NCBI GenBank assembly: GCA_937921825.1
Contig: CAKZVK010000024.1
Coordinates: forward strand, 1-64,000
DNA from: an uncultured Saprospiraceae bacterium
GTDB lineage: Bacteria; Bacteroidota; Bacteroidia; Chitinophagales; Saprospiraceae
Length of the DNA stretch: 64,000 bases
Direction of reading: 5' to 3'
How positions within the stretch are numbered: position 1 is the stretch's first letter; every line of letters begins with the position of its first letter. The notes below the pieces were generated by a model. It worked only from the letters and a program-made list of their open reading frames with translations. It searched no databases and was not told the DNA's origin. The position numbers were made by a program, and so were the translations under genes. Shown here in pieces: positions 41,702-49,800 of this stretch.

Positions 41702-44700
41702 ATGATTATGACTTTAAGAGAATTGTTCAAGAGACAAAGTATTCTACAGCCTAAGAGCTACAAATTCATACCTACACTGGTTGTGATTTTGTTTGCGATG
41801 GGTAACATTGGTGCTCAGCAACTAGTAACTAATGGTGATTTTGAAGCCGGTTTAGCTGGTTGGACCATTACTAGTACAGGGACTGGGAATAATTATGTTC
41901 TCAATACAGGTGCCTTTAATTCCAGTTGCACAGATGCCTTCACGGTATGGATGAGTCCACAACCACAGATAGCAGACTTAAACAGTGTAGCTAGCGATTT
42001 GGATGCAGGAACATCTAAACTAGTTTCTGGTGTAATAGCTATACCTGAAGCCTGTAGTAAGCTCAAGCTTTCTGTGGACGTAGAGTACGAAAGCCTAGCT
42101 CCTTTAGATCCCATGACACAGGATATTAAAATCACTGCCTTCGATGCAATGATGAACAATTTAGGAACTATGTTTTCTTTGACAGGTTCAGGGTCAGGAC
42201 AAGCTCATGTGCCTCATGCGACTATATGTAGGTCTATTTTCAACCCAGGAACGGGTTCTGGGTCAGCTGGTCTAGCACCTCTCTCTGGTCAGAATATCAC
42301 TTTGGAATTTGAAGCAACTGCGCAAGATGGTTGTTTCCCTCACCAGTTTGATAATATTGGTTTGGTCTGTCATGATCCTCTTGTTGCGATGGACATAGAG
42401 ATAACGGATCCATGCTCTTGTACCAATCCTAATAATGTAGTCCAAGCAGACGGCTCTTACTTCTTCCATGATATACTTCATGTCAGTTCAGGAGTAGGTC
42501 TGACTACAGTGCATTTAGCAGCTAATGATGGATTCTTAGTAGATGCAACTAATACGCCTATACCCGTAGGTACAGTGTTTACAGAAGTAACACCAGGAGA
42601 ATATGAGCTAGAGTTTTTCACGCTATCAGGTACTTCTAGTAACATAGAAGTAAGTACTGGTTTCGGATCAGTAGCTTTCACAGCAGGTGGCTGTGTTTTT
42701 GAAGGATGTAATGATTCTTGTCCTACTACTTTAGCTTGTAATAATAATATACAGATCTCTTTAGGACATACTTGTGAGGCTATTTTTGACCCTAACTTGA
42801 TATTAGAAGGGACTATAACTGATTGTCCTTTTTCTGTAAGAATAAAAGATGCAAATGATGTCGTTCTTCTTGCTTCAGAAATGAATGGAGGCGCTATGAC
42901 ACATCCAGTAATAGATGCAACCTTTATAGGTGATAGCTGCAAAGCAGAGGTGTTCTACCTAGATGATAATGGTGTAGAAGTAACTTGTTGGGGATGGTTT
43001 ACGGTAGAAGATAAATTAGGTCCGACGTTGACTTGTGCACCAGATGTTACAGTTTCTTGTAAGGATAATGTAACTGTTGATGCAGCTGAGCTAGCGGCTA
43101 TAGGCCTCGTTGATAATTGTGGCAATGCAGAGATTAGAATAACTAGAGATGTACTAAACGAGCACGAATGTGGGCCAGATGGTATCACTGCAGAACGTTT
43201 GGTTGAGTATATAGCAATAGATAACAATGGTTTAGTTTCTCAGACTTGTAGTTACCTAATATCTTATAGTAAGATCGACTTAGCTGATTTAGATTTCCCT
43301 TCTAACTATGAGGGAGAATGTGTAGATGGTGAGACACCTGATGCGGACATAACTGGAGTACCTAACGTAGGTGGATGTGATCTAATGCTGACAGATAATC
43401 TATGTAAGTTTAATATTTCATTTACTGATGATACTACAAGAACTTGTGGTTCTAATATTTCAATTCTTAGAAAATGGGTAGTACTAGACTGGTGTGCTGC
43501 AGAGCATAGACAGAGTTATCAGACTATCAAAATCTCTGACACAGAGCCTCCTGTGGTTTCTTGCCCTATAGATATAACAGTAGAAGCAACGGCGGGTTGC
43601 TCAGGAACATATACTTTTGATCCGTTTGAAGCAAATGATTTATTTGATGCAGCGATTATTGATGACTGTTCTAGTTTGACTTTTCAAGCTCAGTTTTTGA
43701 CTGCAGATGAGAGAGATGTAGATGATGTAGATCAGCCGTTTAATAATATGTCTGGTAATGGTCCATTTACTGCGACTTTACCAGGAGGACAGAGTTGGAT
43801 AAAATATATTGCAACAGATGCTTGTGGAAATTCTTCAGAATGTAGAATGGAAGTATTTGTCCAAGACAATCAAGCACCTATAGCAATATGTGACCAGTTT
43901 ACTGCGGTTTCTCTGGCAGACAATGGCTGGGGTAGAGTATATGGTCCTTCACTTGATGATGGCTCATATGACCAGTGTGGTGGGGAGGTGACATTTGAAG
44001 TTAGAAGATCAGATACACCATGTGGTGACGATGCTTCTAGTGATAGAGATGACACCATCTTTGGGGACTACGTTCAGTTCTGCTGCTCTGAAGCAGGAGA
44101 TACCGTTAGGGTAGAGCTTAAGGTTCTAGATCCAGTTGGGTCATTCAGCACCTGTTCTGTTAATGTGGTTGTGCAGGATAAGCATAACAACTTTGATATG
44201 GGCTGCCCTATGCCAGCCGTAATAACTGCTGATTGTGATATGAATTTGAGTCAGATTAAAAACATGTATGGATCACCTAACCCAAGTAACTCTTGTGGTG
44301 CAGTGCCTACCTTTATATCAGAAGATGATGACTCCGGTCTAGGTGATTGTGGCGCAGGGAGTATTTCTAGAATATGGACAGCAGTCTATGGGCAGGATAC
44401 TACTAATACCACTTGTATGCAGACAATACAAATTGAAAAGGCATCAACTTTAAGTAGATCTTCTTTCAATCCACCTACCTCTAATCCAGTTGCTAATTGT
44501 TCTAACTACTTTGAAGATACTGGTGATGGACCTAGTCTGAGATCGGATAATGTATGTGCTGATGTAGGTTTTACTTTTGAAGACAATAGTTTCTTTAACG
44601 TAGAGGGATATTGTGTAAAAGTTATCAGAACATGGACAGCTATCGACTTCTGTAATTACAATGCAGGTACCGGTGAAGGAATATGGGAATGGACACAAAC

Positions 44701-46555
44701 TATTAAGGTTTCTGATACTACAGGGCCTGAAATAGATGAAGATTCTTGTCCTGAGGATATAGTAGTAGTTACAGATTCAGGTGACTGTGAAGTTGCTGTG
44801 AATATGCCGATGCCATCTGCTGTAGATGCATGTACTGGAGAGGTAATTCCGGACTCAGGATTTATTTGGGCGATAGAAGGAACGACTCATGCTGGTATAG
44901 GTAACACTGCTTCTGCGACTCTAGGAGTAGGGGAGTACGAGTTCGTCTGGACAGTAACAGGAATATGTGGTGCTAATGCAAGTAACACCTGTGAGGCTAC
45001 AATAAAGGTAGAGGATACTACTGGACCGACACCTTACTGTAGATCAGTAGTGACGACAGTAATTTCTAATTCTAACGTGACTGGTAACCCATCTGTAGAT
45101 ATATGGGCAGGTGATTTTAATTTAGGAACAAGAGATGATTGCGATTCTACGAGTATTAGTATTTCTTTCAGCAGTACTGATCTTAATGATACAAGAAGAG
45201 TATATGAATGTCATCAATTAGGTTTCCATACATTAGAGATTTATTTCACAGACCAGAGTGGAAATCAAGAATTCTGCGTAGCTTCTGTTAATATACAGGC
45301 TAACGGTGATGTATGTGATACTATAGGTCAGAGAAGTTATGTGCGAGTAGAAGGAGATGTCTATACTGAAGACAATAAAATGGTAGAAGATGTAGAAGTA
45401 GGACTTCAGGCGATGGTTTCTAGTTCTATGAATTTTGAAGCGACTAACGAAAATGGACATTTTGCCTTTGATAATATCGAAGCCTACTCTGATTACAGAC
45501 TAGAAGCACAAGGAGAAAGTGATTACTTGAATGGTGTCTCTACTTTAGATCTTATCATGATCCAGAGACATATCTTAGGATTAGAGGATCTTGATTCTCC
45601 ATACAAGTTAATTGCAGCCGATATCAATAATAGTGCAGACATCAATGGATTAGACCTAATAGAACTTAGAAAGCTGATCTTAGGCATCTATGTGGAACTA
45701 CCACAGAATGATAGTTGGAGATTTGTAGATGAGTCTTACCAATTCACAGATGTAACAGCCCCATGGCCATTCAGTGAAAAAATTGAACTACAGCAATTAG
45801 CTCAGGATATGATGGATAATGACTTCATAGCTGTAAAAATTGGAGATGTTAATACGACAGCGATTGTAAATGGTGCTCAAGACATCGAAACTGGCCTGAA
45901 TTCAGGTGCTCAGCTTGAAACGGAGGTACATACCTTGGCAGCTGGCAATGAATATCTAATTCCTGTCTACCTAAATCAGGCAAAAGAGGTCTATGGTGTC
46001 CAGTTTAAGTTGAATTTTGATGAGGATCTAGAGATTAAAGCTTTAGAATCAGGCAAATTAAAGCTTGATGCTGAGAACTATGCTCTAGAAGGTAATCAGG
46101 CTATGATCTCATACAATGAGGAAGAGTTATTCTCAATAGAGCCTGGAGAAGCTTTATTCTACTTAACTGTTAGTGGTTCTAACTCATTGAATAATAATGG
46201 TTTAGATGCAGGTAGCCTTTCGTTAGAGGCAGAGTTATACAAAGAAGGATATGCTGTAGAAAATGTCAGTTTAGGAGCTTTAAAGCCAAGTTTTGTGACA
46301 ATTCTTCATCAGAATATTCCAAATCCATTCACAGCAGAGACTTTAATTGAGTTCGAACTACCTCAAGCGGGAGAAGCGACATTGACAATATTAGATCTAA
46401 ATGGTAAAACTGTGAAATCTATAAATGGATACTATAACGCTGGTAAAAATAGCTTGACAATTGATCAGAATGATCTAAGTGAAGACGGCGTTTATTACTA
46501 TCAATTAGATACTGAGAACTTCTCAGCAACTAAGAAAATGGTCCGTCTGAAATAG
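41702..46555 (+). CDS. Dockerin- and cohesin-like T9SS adhesin (1617 aa)
   Basis: A secreted, Cys-rich modular protein. Signal region ends near NIGAQQ. A galactose-binding-like domain starts LVTNGDFEAGLAGW (about 40-225). A module shared with the two downstream paralogs lies at about 345-440 (ISLGHTCEAIFDPNLILEG ... CWGWFTVEDK). HYR/Ig-like modules follow, many ending in SDTEPP- or DNQAP-type phrases. A carboxypeptidase-like unit is at about 1215-1270 (NGHFAFDNIEAYSDY). The dockerin type I pair is at about 1270-1332 (SDYLNGVSTLDLIMIQRHIL; AADINNSADINGLDLIELRK). A cohesin-like domain is at about 1405-1530 (EYLIPVYLNQAKEVYGVQFK), and a type A sorting domain is at 1531-1617 (QNIPNPFTAETLIEF). 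Probably an extracellular adhesin and assembly component. Confidence 0.82.
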   Translation: MIMTLRELFKRQSILQPKSYKFIPTLVVILFAMGNIGAQQLVTNGDFEAGLAGWTITSTGTGNNYVLNTGAFNSSCTDAFTVWMSPQPQIADLNSVASDLDAGTSKLVSGVIAIPEACSKLKLSVDVEYESLAPLDPMTQDIKITAFDAMMNNLGTMFSLTGSGSGQAHVPHATICRSIFNPGTGSGSAGLAPLSGQNITLEFEATAQDGCFPHQFDNIGLVCHDPLVAMDIEITDPCSCTNPNNVVQADGSYFFHDILHVSSGVGLTTVHLAANDGFLVDATNTPIPVGTVFTEVTPGEYELEFFTLSGTSSNIEVSTGFGSVAFTAGGCVFEGCNDSCPTTLACNNNIQISLGHTCEAIFDPNLILEGTITDCPFSVRIKDANDVVLLASEMNGGAMTHPVIDATFIGDSCKAEVFYLDDNGVEVTCWGWFTVEDKLGPTLTCAPDVTVSCKDNVTVDAAELAAIGLVDNCGNAEIRITRDVLNEHECGPDGITAERLVEYIAIDNNGLVSQTCSYLISYSKIDLADLDFPSNYEGECVDGETPDADITGVPNVGGCDLMLTDNLCKFNISFTDDTTRTCGSNISILRKWVVLDWCAAEHRQSYQTIKISDTEPPVVSCPIDITVEATAGCSGTYTFDPFEANDLFDAAIIDDCSSLTFQAQFLTADERDVDDVDQPFNNMSGNGPFTATLPGGQSWIKYIATDACGNSSECRMEVFVQDNQAPIAICDQFTAVSLADNGWGRVYGPSLDDGSYDQCGGEVTFEVRRSDTPCGDDASSDRDDTIFGDYVQFCCSEAGDTVRVELKVLDPVGSFSTCSVNVVVQDKHNNFDMGCPMPAVITADCDMNLSQIKNMYGSPNPSNSCGAVPTFISEDDDSGLGDCGAGSISRIWTAVYGQDTTNTTCMQTIQIEKASTLSRSSFNPPTSNPVANCSNYFEDTGDGPSLRSDNVCADVGFTFEDNSFFNVEGYCVKVIRTWTAIDFCNYNAGTGEGIWEWTQTIKVSDTTGPEIDEDSCPEDIVVVTDSGDCEVAVNMPMPSAVDACTGEVIPDSGFIWAIEGTTHAGIGNTASATLGVGEYEFVWTVTGICGANASNTCEATIKVEDTTGPTPYCRSVVTTVISNSNVTGNPSVDIWAGDFNLGTRDDCDSTSISISFSSTDLNDTRRVYECHQLGFHTLEIYFTDQSGNQEFCVASVNIQANGDVCDTIGQRSYVRVEGDVYTEDNKMVEDVEVGLQAMVSSSMNFEATNENGHFAFDNIEAYSDYRLEAQGESDYLNGVSTLDLIMIQRHILGLEDLDSPYKLIAADINNSADINGLDLIELRKLILGIYVELPQNDSWRFVDESYQFTDVTAPWPFSEKIELQQLAQDMMDNDFIAVKIGDVNTTAIVNGAQDIETGLNSGAQLETEVHTLAAGNEYLIPVYLNQAKEVYGVQFKLNFDEDLEIKALESGKLKLDAENYALEGNQAMISYNEEELFSIEPGEALFYLTVSGSNSLNNNGLDAGSLSLEAELYKEGYAVENVSLGALKPSFVTILHQNIPNPFTAETLIEFELPQAGEATLTILDLNGKTVKSINGYYNAGKNSLTIDQNDLSEDGVYYYQLDTENFSATKKMVRLK

Positions 46556-46598
46556 AAGAATAAGCAGAAAAGACACAGAAGAATAAATTTTAAGTTTA

Positions 46599-46634
46599 AA
46601 AGTAGGTCTGAGCTCATGGTTCAGGCCTATTTTC
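46599..46634 (+). terminator. Hairpin terminator after the 1617-aa adhesin
   Basis: TAGGTCTGA at 46603-46611 pairs with TCAGGCCTA at 46621-46629 (one G-U pair), extended by A/T arms and followed by a T-rich tract. It separates the first adhesin from the scaffold operon. Confidence 0.7.
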
Positions 46635-46758
46635 TTTGTATATATAAGATAATCAATCTATTATGTATAGTATATTTATTTATAGAAATTATACCCATTT
46701 ATTGTTATTGTAGACAAAAGAATAAGTCTCTGCGTTAAAAAAAAGAACTTATTCCTTG

Positions 46759-46766
46759 TACCTTTG
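46759..46766 (+). promoter_or_regulatory. Candidate -7 element for the scaffold operon
   Basis: TACCTTTG exactly fits TAnnTTTG and sits 68 nt before the start of the seven-module gene, downstream of the hairpin. A -33 TTG at the right spacing is not clear. Confidence 0.5.
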
Positions 46767-46834
46767 ACCCCTTGTAAGAACAATAGGTCTAAGCCAACAC
46801 TACTGTACTTGTTTACCTAATTAAAATCCTGGAC

Positions 46835-49800
46835 ATGTCATTACGTATCCACGTCATTTTTATTTTACTCCTGAGTTCCATTACCGGATATGCTCAAACC
46901 CCACTGAATTTCATAACAACACAGACCTCTGTACCTGCTCCAGGCAGTACCTTGGATGTGGAAGTGAGATTCGCGGACTTCAATGATCTAATTGGCGTAA
47001 ATGCCTATATTTTATGGGATTCTACCGTGATGGAGATTGACACCATTCCTTTTGTTGATACTTCTAACACCTTACCAGGTTTCTCTAGGGCTAGCCTTGC
47101 ACTCCCTAGTATGAATAATTTGAATCCTGAACAAGGTCAGATGAAGATGTTTTGGTTTTCAGGTGGGGCTGTAAGCATACCAGATAGTACACATTTGTTC
47201 ACCATGCGATTCAATGTCGTGGGAACACCTTGTGATTCTACGACTTTCACACTTGGAAATGTAGGAAGCTTCCCCACTCAGATGACAGAGATTTTAAATG
47301 CAGCAGGGGAGGATATAGGAGGAATCATTACAGGACCAGTAGTAGAGATTCCTGGTACCAATTGTAACATGATGACGGCTAGTCCAGTTGGATTTGACTT
47401 ACTGAATGTTACAACAATGTCTGGTTCCAATATCTGTATGCCTCTAGTGGTAAGTAATTTTGATAGTATAGATTCATTTGGCGGCAGTCTCGCTTGGGAC
47501 CCCAATGTTCTAAGTTATACAGGTGTACAAGCCTTTGGTGTGAATAATTTTTCTGCCACAGATTTCAATGAATTACAAACTTCGGCCGGTTCACTCACTT
47601 ACACATGGATAGATAATTCTGGAGTTAATCCTGAGACATTAGGTAATGGTGCAACTTTATTTGAAGTATGCTTCGATGTACTTGGTTCTCCAGGGTCTTC
47701 TGGTCAGGTTAATATAGTGGATACACCGACCCCAGTTTCTATAACCAAAGCGCAACCAGATCCTACTAATCCGAACAGTATTTTGTTACAGTTCACGACC
47801 AGTGCAGGAATCGTGTCTGTACAGCAAATAGCACAACCAGACCCTGTAACTTTTCATTTTGCAGATGTAAGTGCTGATATGGGTACCAACGTTTGTATTC
47901 CTGTAACAGTAGATGATTTTACAAATATCAATTCAGTAAGTGCAAGTCTATCATGGGATGCCTCAGTAGCACAGTATACAGGGTCTCAAGCATATGCACT
48001 TAATAATTTTACAAATAACAATGTTAACTCTAATAATGCCTCTAGTGGAGAATTAGGGTTTACGTGGTCAGATATAAGTTCAGCGAATCCAGCGACACTT
48101 TCTAATGGCAGTACCTTGCTAGAATTGTGTTTTGATATGGTAGGAGCTCAAGGGACAAGCACTGGTGTGAATTTTTCTAATTCCCCATTCCCTATTATGG
48201 TTACTCAGCAGAATAGCACTCCAGGTCAGCCTGCTATAACCCTCCAAACCATGCTTGATAATGGTAGTATTGCTGTCAATAATAACTCCTTAGCAGATGT
48301 GGTATTTACCCTGCCAAATCTCTCAGGAAATAATGGCGATAACGTATGTATACCTGTAACTGTAGATGGATTTACAAATATAAATTCTGTCAATGGTAGC
48401 CTCATGTGGGATCCAACGATATTGAGTTATACAGGTCTCGGAAATTCAAACCTTCCAGGCTTGACACCATCATCTAATTTGAATGAATCTCAGACAGGTA
48501 ATGGTATGTTAGGATTTTCTTGGTTAGACCTTTCTGGTTCTACCCCAGTGACTATTCCCAATGGTGGCACTTTGCTGGAGTTATGTTTTGATGTAGTCGG
48601 TAGTCAAAATGCAGTGACTACTTTGAAGATGACAGATAGCCCTACGATAATATCTGTCTCAGAACAGCCAGCTAGTCCTTCAGAACCATCAATAGAACTA
48701 AGCTTTAGTCTCGAGAATGGATCTTACACTGTAATCAATGGTCCGAATACCGGAAGTGGTGTTACCTTGACTATGGGTTCAGCATCAGGAAGTTGTAATG
48801 ACAACATTTGTGTGCCTATGACTGCTAGTGGATTCACTGATATTAATTCTTTCAACGGAAGTATTCAATGGTCTCCTACGGAATTAGAATACACAGGAAT
48901 TGCAAATGTTGCTCTGCCTGGATTGACTCCTTCTGGTAATCTAAATGAAACTCAGACGGGTAATGGTATGTTAGGTTTTTCTTGGTTGGACCTTTCTGGT
49001 TCTGCTCCAGTGACTCTAGCATCAGGTGCGACGATTTTTGAAGTATGCTTTGATGTTATAGGGTCTAACTCTAATAGTACCTCTGCGCTGACTACAATTG
49101 ATTCACCGACGATAATTTCTATATCTGCTCAGCCAGCAAATCCCTCTGATCCGTCCATTGAACTTATGTTCAATTTACAACCAGGCAATTTCACTATTAA
49201 TGCAGGTTGTACACCAACTACAGGTGGAGTTGACTTTATACTTTCAGAAGTCTGTGCTGCGCCTACCGATAATACTGTTTGTGTGCCTTTAGAGGTTAAC
49301 AACTTTACAAATGTTTCACAGCTTGACTTTAGTCTAATGTGGGATCCCACAGTAATAGAATTTGATGAAGTGGATGAAGTTTTACTTGCCGGGTTCAATG
49401 AAACTAATAATATAAATACCAACCAGATTGATAATGGTATGTTGTCATTTATTTGGTTTGATGATACTGGTGCTAATCCAGCGACTTTTGCTGACGGTAC
49501 TGCTATCGCAGAGTTTTGTTTTGATGTCATAGGAGGAAACGGTGATGTTTCTGTAGTCAAGATGTTTGACGGTCAGTCAGTTGGACTGACGGATATCGCT
49601 GTAGGTGTTGCTGGGGCTACACCTTCTGACCCTGTAATGCCTACGACCTATACTTTAGATGATGGAGAAGTAGAAATTAAAACTGCATCTCCAGATTTTC
49701 ATCTTTCAGTATCAGAAACTACGACTGAGACTCCAGGAGGAGTTGCTTGCGTGGACTTGAATGTAGTCAACTTTAATAATCTGATTATTACTGAATGGAA

